DNA of 46,646 nucleotides, taken from Oscillospiraceae bacterium. GTDB lineage: Bacteria; Bacillota; Clostridia; Oscillospirales; Ruminococcaceae. Position numbers and translations under genes: made by a program. Every line of letters begins with the position of its first letter. The first letter of the stretch is position 1. This document shows, piece after piece, positions 33,496 through 42,059 of this stretch. The notes below the pieces were generated by a model. That model was not told the DNA's origin. It saw only the letters and a list, made by a program, of their open reading frames with translations, and made no database searches. The stretch covers positions 1-46,646 of the forward strand of contig CAAGJI010000037.1 of assembly GCA_900770195.1 (NCBI GenBank), read 5' to 3'.

Positions 33496-34608
33496 ATGGA
33501 AAACAAAAAAGTTACATTCAATTCATTGCTTGAAAAAGGTAAACAGACAGGAAAACTTACAACAAGAGAAATCTCACAGGCACTTGAAGAGCATGATTTT
33601 GGTGTTGAACAGATTGATGCTTTCTATGACAGCTGTGATGAACTCAATATAAGCATTGTTGAAGACTTCAACCCTGATGACATCAAAGTTGATATTGATG
33701 ATGATCTTGAAGATATAGATGCTTCATTTGATGAAAATCTTGAACTTTCACTTTCAACAGAAGGTATAGCAATAGATGACCCTGTAAAAATTTATCTTAA
33801 AGAAATAGGCAGAGTTCCGCTTTTAACTCCTGAAGAAGAACACGAACTTGCAGAAAAGATGAATTCTGATGATGAAGCTGCATCAGCATATGCAAAGAAA
33901 AGACTTTCAGAAGCAAATTTAAGACTTGTTGTCAGCATTGCAAAAAAATATGTGGGAAGAGGTATGCAGTTCCTTGACCTTATTCAGGAAGGAAACCTCG
34001 GACTTATAAAAGCTGTTGACAAGTTCGATTATACAAAAGGATTTAAATTTTCAACATATGCAACATGGTGGATACGTCAGGCAATTACAAGGGCAATTGC
34101 CGATCAGGCAAGAACAATAAGAATACCTGTTCATATGGTTGAAACAATAACAAAAGTAAAGAAAGTTTCAAGTCAGCTTCTCCACAAAAACGGACATGAC
34201 CCGACGGCGGAAGAAATTGCCGAAGAACTTAAACTTCCTGTTGAAAGAGTAAGAGAGATTATGCGTATCGCACAGGACCCTGTTTCACTTGAAACACCTA
34301 TTGGTGAAGAAGAAGACAGCCATCTTGGAGATTTTATTCCTGATGATGATGCACCTGCACCTGCTGAAGCAGCTTCGCTTTTACTTTTAAAAGAACAGCT
34401 TAATGAAGTGCTTGATACATTGACAGACAGAGAAGCGAAGGTTTTAAGACTTCGTTTCGGGCTTGTAGACGGCCGTTCAAGGACGCTTGAAGAAGTGGGT
34501 AAGGAATTTGACGTTACAAGAGAAAGAATACGTCAGATTGAAGCTAAGGCTCTCAGAAAGCTTCGCCATCCAAGCAGAAGCAAGAAAGTAAAGGATTTTC
34601 TTGACTAA
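33496..34608 (+). CDS. rpoD: Primary sigma factor of RNA polymerase
   Basis: A 370-residue housekeeping sigma-70 factor. An N-terminal region 1.1-like domain (about 5-60) and an acidic stretch (DDIKVDIDDDLEDIDASFDE) precede region 1.2 (DPVKIYLKEIGRVPLLTPEE). Region 2 covers NLRLVVSIAKKYVGRGMQFL to FSTYATWWIRQAITRAIADQ, region 3 follows RIPVHMVETI, and region 4.2 is LEEVGKEFDVTRERIRQIEA. Length is typical of Firmicutes SigA. It should recognise the TTGACA/TATAAT promoters seen throughout this window. GGAG lies 10 bases before the ATG. Confidence 0.96.
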   Translation: MENKKVTFNSLLEKGKQTGKLTTREISQALEEHDFGVEQIDAFYDSCDELNISIVEDFNPDDIKVDIDDDLEDIDASFDENLELSLSTEGIAIDDPVKIYLKEIGRVPLLTPEEEHELAEKMNSDDEAASAYAKKRLSEANLRLVVSIAKKYVGRGMQFLDLIQEGNLGLIKAVDKFDYTKGFKFSTYATWWIRQAITRAIADQARTIRIPVHMVETITKVKKVSSQLLHKNGHDPTAEEIAEELKLPVERVREIMRIAQDPVSLETPIGEEEDSHLGDFIPDDDAPAPAEAASLLLLKEQLNEVLDTLTDREAKVLRLRFGLVDGRSRTLEEVGKEFDVTRERIRQIEAKALRKLRHPSRSKKVKDFLD

Positions 34609-34632
34609 TTAGAAATTCAGAAGGATAAATAA

Positions 34633-35316
34633 ATGAGAATAAGATGTAAACCATGGGCGAAGCCTGAACTTGATGCCTGTGATTTTTGTATGAATGAACC
34701 TGATTCGCTTAAAAATCACTGGTACGAACAATTTTCCAAAAAACAGCCTCTTTATATAGAAATGGGTTGCGGAAAAGGCGGATTTATTTCACAGGCTGCA
34801 TCTTCAATGCCCGACAAAAATTTTATAGCACTTGATATAAAAAATGAAATGCTTGTGCTTGCAAAAAGAAAAATCGAAGATGCATATGAAAAAAAGGGAA
34901 TAACAAAGGATAATATAAGAATTGCCATAAAAAATATTTCCAATATTTCCCAAAGTTTTGGTGAAGAGGATAAAGCGGACAGAATTTATATAAATTTCTG
35001 TAATCCTTGGCCAAGAGGCAAGCACAAAAAAAGAAGACTCACTCATCCAAGACAGCTTGAACAGTACAGGACTTTTTTAAAAGATGGCGGTGAAATATGG
35101 TTCAAAACAGATGACAGTCCTCTGTTTTTTGAATCAATACCATACTTTCTTCATTGCGGTTTTGACGTAAGATACCGTACATATGACCTTGCAAAAAGCG
35201 GTTTTAAAGAAAATTTTGAAACTGAACACGAGCATATGTTCACTGAAGAGGGTAAAAAAATAAAATTTCTTATAGCGGTAAAAAAGCCTGATGAGAAAAT
35301 AAAAGATAATAAATAA
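34633..35316 (+). CDS. trmB: tRNA (guanine-N7)-methyltransferase
   Basis: A 227-residue SAM-dependent enzyme forming m7G46 in tRNA. The SAM-binding loop is YIEMGCGKGGFI near residue 37-48. The conserved stretch INFCNPWPRGKHKKRRLTHP near 118 carries the family PWP motif, and WFKTDDSPLF is near 156. The N-terminal MRIRCKPWAKPEL is also typical. AAGGAT precedes the ATG. It is the last gene of the dnaG-rpoD run, before a hairpin terminator. Confidence 0.93.
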   Translation: MRIRCKPWAKPELDACDFCMNEPDSLKNHWYEQFSKKQPLYIEMGCGKGGFISQAASSMPDKNFIALDIKNEMLVLAKRKIEDAYEKKGITKDNIRIAIKNISNISQSFGEEDKADRIYINFCNPWPRGKHKKRRLTHPRQLEQYRTFLKDGGEIWFKTDDSPLFFESIPYFLHCGFDVRYRTYDLAKSGFKENFETEHEHMFTEEGKKIKFLIAVKKPDEKIKDNK

Positions 35317-35322
35317 ATTAAG

Positions 35323-35360
35323 CAGAAACAGCTGCCACGACGGCTGTTTCTGTTGTATTT
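35323..35360 (+). terminator. Terminator after trmB
   Basis: CAGAAACAGC (35323-35332) pairs perfectly with GCTGTTTCTG (35343-35352) around a 10-base loop, followed by TTGTATTTTTG. The 35361-35438 stretch beyond it is AT-rich without features. Confidence 0.8.
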
Positions 35361-35438
35361 TTGTGCAGAATCAGATAAAAAAACAGCCATTTATTAAAAA
35401 TAATAACCAAAAATTCGGCATAGATAATGTCAATGTAC

Positions 35439-35467
35439 TTGATTTTTTTTTGATTTTGTGATATAAT
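35439..35467 (+). promoter_or_regulatory. Promoter of the CarD-like gene
   Basis: TTGATT (35439-35444) and TATAAT (35462-35467) are 17 bases apart. The start codon is about 50 bases downstream. Confidence 0.72.
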
Positions 35468-35515
35468 TGTAATGTACTTAGAGTATAATTTTAAAAGACA
35501 GGGATCTGATTATAA

Positions 35516-36139
35516 ATGTATAAAAAAGATGACGTAATAGTTTACGGCAAGTCAGGCGTTTGCATTGTTGATGACATATGCGAAGTTGAGTTCGGTATAG
35601 AAGGACTTTGCTATAAACTCAGACCGTATGATGACCAGCAGAATGCCATATATGTGTCTGTTGATAATGATAAAATAATGATGCGAGATGTTATTTCTGC
35701 GGAAAAAGCAAGGGATATTATCGACCAGATGGGTGAATGTCCTGCAATATTTCCAAAAAATGACAAAGAAAGAGCCGAACTTGTCAAGGAAACATTAAAT
35801 TCCGAAGATATGTCAAAGTGGATGCAGCTTTTGAAAGGTCTTTATATCGAAAGGGAAAAACGTTTAAGAATGAGGAAATCACTTAAATATAAAGATGAAA
35901 AAGTTTTCAATTTCCTTGAAAATTTCATTATGGGTGAACTTTCAGTTGCACTTGATATTCCAAAATATAAAATATATGATATGATAGCTGAAAAAATAAA
36001 GGAATATGAAAAGAGAATGCGTGCTGAAAGACGTGCGGAAAGACTTGCAGAAAAAGCAGCACAGGAAAAAGCTGAAGCAGAAGCCAAGGCGGAAAATTCG
36101 GAAGAAGCAAATGAAAATACGGAAACAGTAGAAAATTAA
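35516..36139 (+). CDS. CarD/CdnL-type transcriptional regulator
   Basis: A 207-residue protein whose N-terminal ~60 residues form a CarD/TRCF RNA-polymerase-interaction domain (KKDDVIVYGKSGVCIVDDIC, then CYKLRPYDDQQNAIYVSVDN). A helical C-terminal domain follows (about 85-155). The last ~50 residues are a charged Ala/Glu/Lys run (AERLAEKAAQEKAEAEAKAE), probably a coiled or disordered tail. Such proteins bind the polymerase beta subunit and affect open-complex stability, often on rRNA promoters. It is a single gene with its own promoter and terminator. AGGGAT is about 10 bases before the ATG. Confidence 0.83.
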   Translation: MYKKDDVIVYGKSGVCIVDDICEVEFGIEGLCYKLRPYDDQQNAIYVSVDNDKIMMRDVISAEKARDIIDQMGECPAIFPKNDKERAELVKETLNSEDMSKWMQLLKGLYIEREKRLRMRKSLKYKDEKVFNFLENFIMGELSVALDIPKYKIYDMIAEKIKEYEKRMRAERRAERLAEKAAQEKAEAEAKAENSEEANENTETVEN

Positions 36140-36150
36140 ATACATAAATA

Positions 36151-36177
36151 AAAGGCCGCATATGCGACCTTTTTGTT
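36151..36177. terminator. Hairpin terminator after the CarD-like gene
   Basis: AAAGG-C-CGCA and TGCG-A-CCTTT form a 9-bp stem with one mismatch and a 2-base loop, followed by TTTTTGTTTT. The A-rich left side could also serve the convergent gene ending at 36191. Confidence 0.68.
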
Positions 36178-36190
36178 TTAGAATTAAAAT

Positions 36191-36667
36191 TTAAAAAAGT
36201 GAGGTAATCGCTGAAAAAGCACCAACACTTATAAGTGTCATAATAAGTCCTGCAAGGATAACACCAAGAATTACAGCGATAACACTTTTCTTGAATCCCA
36301 TATCGAGAAGACTTGCTGCAAGTATTCCTGTCCATGCACCTGTACCAGGGAGTGGAATGCCTACAAAGAGGAGAAGTGCAAAGAAAAGGCCTCTGCCTGC
36401 TTTTGCCTGAAGCTTTTCACCGCCGCTGTGACCTTTTTTAAGACACCAGGTGAAAAATTTTCCTATGTATTTTTTATCTTTTCCCCATTCAAGAACTTTT
36501 CTTGCAAAGAAATAGATAAACGGAACAGGAACCATATTTCCGATTACTGAAACAATAAGTGTAGGAATCCAGGGAAGTCCCATACCTGTTCCGATAGGAA
36601 CAGCACCTCTTAATTCAATGATAGGTACCATTGAAACCAGAAAAACAATCAGATACTTTTGAAACAT
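36191..36667 (-). CDS. Small multidrug export family membrane protein (COG2426-like)
   Basis: A 158-residue integral membrane protein resembling the Sm_multidrug_ex family (PF06695). It has about four hydrophobic helices and the typical early motif SMVPIIELRGAVPIGTGMGL. Further parts are GNMVPVPFIYFFARKVLEW, a cytosolic Lys-rich loop and FVGIPLPGTGAWTGILAASL, the second Pro/Gly-rich re-entrant segment. Transport function has been proposed for the family but the substrate is unknown. AAAGG lies about 11 bases before the ATG. It stands alone between two plus-strand genes. Confidence 0.82.
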   Translation of the reverse strand: MFQKYLIVFLVSMVPIIELRGAVPIGTGMGLPWIPTLIVSVIGNMVPVPFIYFFARKVLEWGKDKKYIGKFFTWCLKKGHSGGEKLQAKAGRGLFFALLLFVGIPLPGTGAWTGILAASLLDMGFKKSVIAVILGVILAGLIMTLISVGAFSAITSLF

Positions 36668-36764
36668 AAATTTTAAACCTTTCTTTCTTATAAAATGATT
36701 ATAGACTATACCATATTATTATCGCATAATAATTGTGTTCTGTCAAGTTTTTTTCAAAAAAATA

Positions 36765-36793
36765 TTGTTTTTTTTTTCAATATATGATATTAT
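36765..36793 (+). promoter_or_regulatory. Probable promoter of the sensor-like/recQ pair
   Basis: TTGTTT (36765-36770) and TATTAT (36788-36793) with 17 bases between; the ATG is 30 bases downstream with GGAG. A T10 tract fills the spacer start, which may make it sensitive to slippage or curvature. Confidence 0.5.
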
Positions 36794-36822
36794 AGTAATA
36801 ATAGGAAAAAGGAGTTGGCTAT

Positions 36823-37788
36823 ATGAAAAAAACCGACAGAATATATTTATCATCAACTGTACTTTCGCTTGTCTGCATAATTGTTCTTACAGCAGCAGCT
36901 TATTATATGTATGGAGTTGTTGACAGAAACAAAATCGGGAATAAACTTGAACAGTGTGCGGAAGTGCTGTCTGAAAATCTTGAATCATCGCTGTCATCTG
37001 ACAACAATGAAATAATAAAGGAAATAACAGATGAATACAGTTCAAAAACACGTACTGTTTCACTTGTTATGAAAAATTACGGAAGCAATTCATTTGATGT
37101 TTTTCTTGAAGAAATGAGAGTTGCAATAGGTGCGGAAGAAATAAGCATTTCCGATTCAAAGGGCAATATTACCGACAGCACTAATATGTATTCGGAAGGT
37201 GCAAAAATAAAAGATACTTTTCTTGAACACCTTAAAGATACTGTTTATACTGAAAGTACGCTTGTTGAAACTGAAAACGGCTACAGAATATTATCTGCAA
37301 CAAAAAGAAGCGATAACAAAGGTATGATACAGGTAACATATCTCGCTGATAATATAGTTGATAAAGTAGGAACAACACAGCTTTATTCATACATAAATGA
37401 AGCATCTGTTATTTCAGAAATCTCACTTGCGGTAATAAATGTGAAAACAAATAAATACGTTATAAACAGCAATGCATCGCTTGAAAAATCCTTGTCAGAT
37501 ATACCGAAGGAAAAATATAAAAAGGAAAGCGGAAAATTTACAGCTGTCATAAGCGGAGTAAATTCCTTTGTTTATTATAAAAAAGTATCTCTGAATAAAT
37601 CAGATGAATATGTTATTATTTCATATGTTCCGAATATATCAACAAAAAAGATGTGTACTGTTGTTGCAGAATGGGTTTTTGCTGTTTGTTTTATTGTTTC
37701 AGCGGTACTGATACTTTCGTTCAGAAGCAGCATTCTGAAAATAAATTCAGAAAAGAATAAAGAAAAGAGTAAAAAGAATAATGGATAA
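36823..37788 (+). CDS. Double-pass membrane protein with an extracytoplasmic sensor-like domain
   Basis: A 321-residue protein with one helix at about 10-30 (LSSTVLSLVCIIVLTAAAYY) and one near 280-305 (VVAEWVFAVCFIVSAVLILS). Between them are ~250 residues outside the cell. The first outer part is helical, then mixed beta strands follow in a pattern like Cache/PAS-type sensors (IGAEEISISDSKGNITDSTN; GYRILSATKRSDNKGMIQVT). The C-terminus is only 20 residues, very Lys/Asn/Ser-rich, with no HAMP, kinase, GGDEF or methyl-accepting domain. It is thus a sensor-like protein with no output module. It overlaps recQ by 8 bases. Function unknown; Cache assignment is tentative. Confidence 0.6.
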   Translation: MKKTDRIYLSSTVLSLVCIIVLTAAAYYMYGVVDRNKIGNKLEQCAEVLSENLESSLSSDNNEIIKEITDEYSSKTRTVSLVMKNYGSNSFDVFLEEMRVAIGAEEISISDSKGNITDSTNMYSEGAKIKDTFLEHLKDTVYTESTLVETENGYRILSATKRSDNKGMIQVTYLADNIVDKVGTTQLYSYINEASVISEISLAVINVKTNKYVINSNASLEKSLSDIPKEKYKKESGKFTAVISGVNSFVYYKKVSLNKSDEYVIISYVPNISTKKMCTVVAEWVFAVCFIVSAVLILSFRSSILKINSEKNKEKSKKNNG

Positions 37789-39616
37789 ATATTCCGTTTT
37801 AAGAAAATATTTCGGATATACGTCTTTCAGAGGCGGACAGGAAAAAATAATAGATTCAATACTTTCAGGCAGGGATTCACTTGGAATAATGCCTACAGGT
37901 GCGGGAAAGTCAATCTGTTATCAGCTTCCTGCTGTTATGTTTCAGGGGGTAACAATAGTAATTTCACCGCTTATATCACTTATGAAAGATCAGGTTACAA
38001 ATTTAAATCAGACAGGCATACCTACTTGTTTTATAAACAGTTCACAGGAATTTTCAGAACAGCTTGAAGTTGTAAACGGAATAAGAAGAGGGCTTTATAA
38101 AATAGTCTATGCAGCCCCTGAACGCCTTATGACACCTTTTTTTCTTAATCTTTGTCAACAGGTACATATATCAGCAATAACCGTTGACGAGGCACACTGC
38201 GTGTCTCAGTGGGGTCAGGATTTCAGACCGAGTTATCTTGAAATATCGGATTTCATCAAGGCACTACCTGTAAGACCTGTTGTTTCAGCATTCACAGCTA
38301 CAGCAACATCACAGGTAAAATCGGATATATGCGAAATGATTGGACTTGAAAATCCTGAAATTGTTTCAACAGGATTCGACAGACCGAATTTATATTTTTC
38401 AGTAAAAAAATCGGATAACAAATTTTCTGATCTTCTGAAAATAATAAAAAGACATGGGGAAAACAGCGGAATAGTTTATTGCAGTACGAGAAAAAATGTT
38501 GATATGGTAAGCAGTCGTTTGCAATCGCTTGGAATAAATGCACTGCCATATCATGCAGGACTTTCAGAAGAAGAACGAAAAGAAAATCAGGATGATTTTA
38601 TATACGACAGAACACAGATTATAGTTGCAACAAATGCATTCGGAATGGGAATAGATAAATCGAATGTATCTTTTGTTGTGCATTATAATATGCCGAAGGA
38701 CCTTGAAAGTTATTATCAGGAAGCAGGAAGGGCAGGACGTGACGGAAGTGATGCGGAATGCACAATGCTATACAGCAGGAGAGATTATGACATAAATCTT
38801 TTTATGATAAAAAAATCATACGAAGAGGGGGAACTTTCAGATGAGGTTTTGAAAAATAATATATCAAAGCTGAAAAAAATGGAAAAATATGCGATGACAA
38901 GTTATTGCCTGCGTCATTTTATGCTTGATTATTTTGGAGAAAATTCGCCATCTTGCTGTAATAAATGTTCAAATTGCAACGGAAAATTTGAAGATTTTGA
39001 CGCAACAGTTCACTCGCAAAAAATTCTTTCCTGCGTATACAGAGCGGCACAGAATAAAAAAGCAATAGGCAAAACAACACTTGTAAATATTTTGCGTGGA
39101 AGTACAGCCGAAAATATTATTTCCAAAAAACTTGATAAACTTTCCACTTATGGAATAATGAAAGAAGAACCATCTGAAAAAATAAAGCAGATAACAGACC
39201 AGCTTATACATATGGATTATCTTGGCATTACAGACGGAAATTATCCTGTTTTGTATCTAAATAAAAAAGCCGCTGAAGTTATGCGTGGAAATGAAAAAGT
39301 TATAATGAAACTGCCTGTTTTAAAATCGGAAAAACTTATGCTTCACGAAAAAGAAAATGTTCTTATGCCTGAAGAAAGTGAACTTTTTTCAGAACTCAAA
39401 AAACTCAGATTCAAATATGCAGAAAGGGAAAGCGTTCCTGCATATGTTATATTTACAAATAAAACACTTGAAGAAATGTGTGTAAAAAAGCCTGTTACAA
39501 TTGAACAGTTTGAAAATGTTTCGAGTGTTGGAAAAATACGTTCAGAAAAATATGGAGAGGCTTTCACAAGTCTTATACGTGAATTTCTTGATAAAAAACA
39601 AAAAGCATCGGGTTAA
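37781..39616 (+). CDS. recQ: ATP-dependent DNA helicase RecQ
   Basis: A 611-residue 3'-5' helicase of recombination and fork repair. Motifs in order: GIMPTGAGKSICYQLP (Walker A, about residue 36), VDEAHCVSQWGQDFRP (DEAH, about 135), SAFTATATSQV (motif III), VYCSTRKNVDM (motif IV), VATNAFGMGIDKSNV (motif V) and QEAGRAGRDG (motif VI). The zinc-binding Cys set is CLRHFMLDYFGENSPSCCNK plus CSNC. A winged-helix RQC region and a C-terminal HRDC domain (about 530-605) complete it. It begins inside the preceding membrane-protein gene (8-base overlap). Its stop lies within a terminator hairpin. Confidence 0.95.
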   Translation: MDKYSVLRKYFGYTSFRGGQEKIIDSILSGRDSLGIMPTGAGKSICYQLPAVMFQGVTIVISPLISLMKDQVTNLNQTGIPTCFINSSQEFSEQLEVVNGIRRGLYKIVYAAPERLMTPFFLNLCQQVHISAITVDEAHCVSQWGQDFRPSYLEISDFIKALPVRPVVSAFTATATSQVKSDICEMIGLENPEIVSTGFDRPNLYFSVKKSDNKFSDLLKIIKRHGENSGIVYCSTRKNVDMVSSRLQSLGINALPYHAGLSEEERKENQDDFIYDRTQIIVATNAFGMGIDKSNVSFVVHYNMPKDLESYYQEAGRAGRDGSDAECTMLYSRRDYDINLFMIKKSYEEGELSDEVLKNNISKLKKMEKYAMTSYCLRHFMLDYFGENSPSCCNKCSNCNGKFEDFDATVHSQKILSCVYRAAQNKKAIGKTTLVNILRGSTAENIISKKLDKLSTYGIMKEEPSEKIKQITDQLIHMDYLGITDGNYPVLYLNKKAAEVMRGNEKVIMKLPVLKSEKLMLHEKENVLMPEESELFSELKKLRFKYAERESVPAYVIFTNKTLEEMCVKKPVTIEQFENVSSVGKIRSEKYGEAFTSLIREFLDKKQKASG

Positions 39617-39636
39617 ATTTCCGATGCTTTTAATTT
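39601..39636. terminator. Bidirectional terminator overlapping the recQ stop
   Basis: AAAAGCATCGG (39601-39611) pairs perfectly with CCGATGCTTTT (39621-39631). The flanks give A-rich and T-rich ends, so it can serve recQ and the convergent dockerin gene ending at 39635. The last recQ codons encode the left arm. Confidence 0.8.
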
Positions 39637-42058
39637 ATTTTGCAACTAATTCTTTTAGTAGTGCAAGGTCAATAATATTTATTTTTTTGTTTTCATCTAT
39701 GTCGGCTGATTCATAATCAACTATTTCAACATTATATCCGAGAATTTTTTTCTGAAGCAATACAACATCAGCAATATTGACAGTTTTATCTGAATTTAAA
39801 TCGCCTTTTAATTTATCGCTTAAAATTTCCTCAAGATTGCAAACAGATATATCCTGTTTATTTCCGTCAGATGAAGTTACAACAACATGATATTTGCCTA
39901 TATTTTCAGAATTTGCATTTTCAATTGTATATTTATCAGATATAGCATTTTCTATTGTTTTATCGTTGAAATACCACTGATAAACAGGTTCTTTTGCGTC
40001 TGTTAAAACATTCATATCAAAATTGCTGCCCTGCGGAAGTTTAATGGTTCTTTCTTTTGTGTAAACTTTGAAACTGCCGTTTATTTTATAGTCGGTTGTT
40101 TTAAGTTCATCAATAAGTTTCCAGCCAGAAACAGAACTATCCTGAATGAAAACTCTTAAATATTCAAGCGTTTCGCCATTATAAACACCAACAGAATTAT
40201 CAAGCGGAATTTTCCATTCAACAGTACCGCCGTTATATTTGCACGTTATACCACTATGGTCTTTTCTGTTGAAATATACATAGCCGTTTGTTTGGTGATA
40301 AATCCAGAATCTGTCGCTGTCCTCTGTTCCTTTCAGCTGTAAATTATAAACAGGTGAAACGGCATCACCAAGCATTTTCGCACAAACATAAAGATAATTT
40401 TCATCAGCTGAAATATAAAGATTACTGTTTTCAGAAGATGTTACAAGTTCATTTTCTGACCATTCGTTTTTGCTTATTGTGCCATCTGTTTTTTTAATTC
40501 CGTTGCAGGTGTAAACTGTTCCGTCTGAAATATTTTTTCCGCCTTTTTCGCTGAAAGTATTATCAGAAAGAAGTTTTTTATCATCAGTATTTTTTACTGA
40601 AACAGTTCCAAGATAATTTGCACCAAGACTGTTGTTGTAAACATCTTCATTTGCAAATGAAATTGTACGTTGATTTGCAGTTAAAACATCATTTTTTCCA
40701 ACAGAAAGACGAAGATAAACATTCCAGTTTCCTTCTTCAATATCGCCAGGGAGTTTTAAGTCGAGAGAATCGGAAGTTGTTTTCTGAGTTTCCCAATTTT
40801 TGTCGTCAATATCTGAATCCGCAACGATATAATTTCCGTCTTTTTCAAGGATTACTTCCGCTTTTTGGCTTTTTATAACATTTGCAAAACCCGTATTTTC
40901 AACGTTAAATTCTACTTTTACATTTCCGCCTTTTGTTGTTTCAGGTGTAAGTTTGCTGTTTCTTAAAACAAATCTGTAACCTATGTGGTCACGTATGAAC
41001 TGATAAACATTTGTTCCGTAATATGCGGAATTGTCGGCATTTCCCAAATAATATTCCTTGCTAAAAGTATAATCTTTGTAAAGCTGCCATATATTTGAAT
41101 TTATGTAGCTTAAATGCGTGTCATACATTTCATCTATGCAGTTTTCAGGAAGGTATGTGTCGTATTTTTTAGCAAAGTCAATATTTCCCGAAAATTCGCC
41201 GCCGTAATATGTATGCAGCATTTGTTTTTTCATCCATTCAACTGAATCAGCACGTTTCGGGTTCAAAAAAGTTCCAAGGTCGCTGTCTGAACCCATATAA
41301 CCGTCATTATAAAGTCCTACCCTTGCGGCATCTGAATTTTCTTCAGATACATATGTGCTTAATTCACTTGTGTTTATTCCTGCCCATTTGCAAAAGGTGT
41401 CGGGAGTTCTTACTGTTACAGGAATACTTTTAGGAACAGCTTTAAGCATTGCATCAATTACTTTTGCTTTATAATCTGTTGAAGTATATTTACCGCTGTG
41501 CTGTTCACCCCATGCACCGACAAAACCGCTTTCAACATACATAATTATATCTTCATATTCTTCAAGAAGTCCGCTGTTTCCAATTTGACTGATATGGTCA
41601 AGAACCTTTTCAAAAGTTGCAGGTTCGGGCTTTGTTTTGCCATTGGCGTCATATCTGAAGCGAAGTCCGATTGTTGAACCGTTTTTGCGGCAATTTTCAA
41701 GAGTTTCTTTTAATCCCTTAAAAAAACTTTCGTCAAGGTCGTAATCCGTTCCTTCGGTATATTCGCCTGTATCGGCGTTTGTTGTGCCGTTTACACCCGA
41801 AGAAAAGGCACCAATATCAACAAATAAAACTACAAGATTTCCCGTTGGATTTTTAACAGGTGTATCATTCGGTTTGCATACATACCATAAAGGAGAAGTA
41901 TATCCCGCTCCGGGATTGTTTAAAGTTTCAACTTTTTCTGTATAATTTATTCCCGAATCTGCTAAAATATCATCATATGCAAAAGTATGCGGAAGTGAAA
42001 CAAAAAGGGAAGCGGAAACAGAAAAACAAAGCATAAAATTTAAAATTTTTTTTTTCAT
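39635..42058 (-). CDS. Secreted dockerin protein with DUF4874/DUF4832-like domains
   Basis: An 807-residue protein with a signal peptide (KKKILNFMLCFSVSASLFVS, ends HTFAYD). Residues about 35-220 resemble DUF4874 (NNPGAGYTSPLWYVC; GLRFRYDANGK; YVESGFVGAWGEQHSG) and about 220-490 DUF4832 (VRTPDTFCKWAG; RVGLYNDGYMGSDSDLGTF; YRFVLRNSKLTPETTKGGNV, then an Ig-like end). These families have a barrel-like pattern with conserved Arg, Glu and Tyr but no established activity that I know of. Next come a CBM9/DOMON-like sandwich (about 520-660), an Ig-like domain (about 665-740, VYQWYFNDKTI) and a type I dockerin (GDLNSDKTVNIADVVLLQKK; ADIDENKKINIIDLALL). It would be a cellulosome component. It follows the DtxR-type gene by one base and has only a weak ribosome site. 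Confidence 0.75.
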   Translation of the reverse strand: MKKKILNFMLCFSVSASLFVSLPHTFAYDDILADSGINYTEKVETLNNPGAGYTSPLWYVCKPNDTPVKNPTGNLVVLFVDIGAFSSGVNGTTNADTGEYTEGTDYDLDESFFKGLKETLENCRKNGSTIGLRFRYDANGKTKPEPATFEKVLDHISQIGNSGLLEEYEDIIMYVESGFVGAWGEQHSGKYTSTDYKAKVIDAMLKAVPKSIPVTVRTPDTFCKWAGINTSELSTYVSEENSDAARVGLYNDGYMGSDSDLGTFLNPKRADSVEWMKKQMLHTYYGGEFSGNIDFAKKYDTYLPENCIDEMYDTHLSYINSNIWQLYKDYTFSKEYYLGNADNSAYYGTNVYQFIRDHIGYRFVLRNSKLTPETTKGGNVKVEFNVENTGFANVIKSQKAEVILEKDGNYIVADSDIDDKNWETQKTTSDSLDLKLPGDIEEGNWNVYLRLSVGKNDVLTANQRTISFANEDVYNNSLGANYLGTVSVKNTDDKKLLSDNTFSEKGGKNISDGTVYTCNGIKKTDGTISKNEWSENELVTSSENSNLYISADENYLYVCAKMLGDAVSPVYNLQLKGTEDSDRFWIYHQTNGYVYFNRKDHSGITCKYNGGTVEWKIPLDNSVGVYNGETLEYLRVFIQDSSVSGWKLIDELKTTDYKINGSFKVYTKERTIKLPQGSNFDMNVLTDAKEPVYQWYFNDKTIENAISDKYTIENANSENIGKYHVVVTSSDGNKQDISVCNLEEILSDKLKGDLNSDKTVNIADVVLLQKKILGYNVEIVDYESADIDENKKINIIDLALLKELVAK

Positions 42059-42059
42059 A

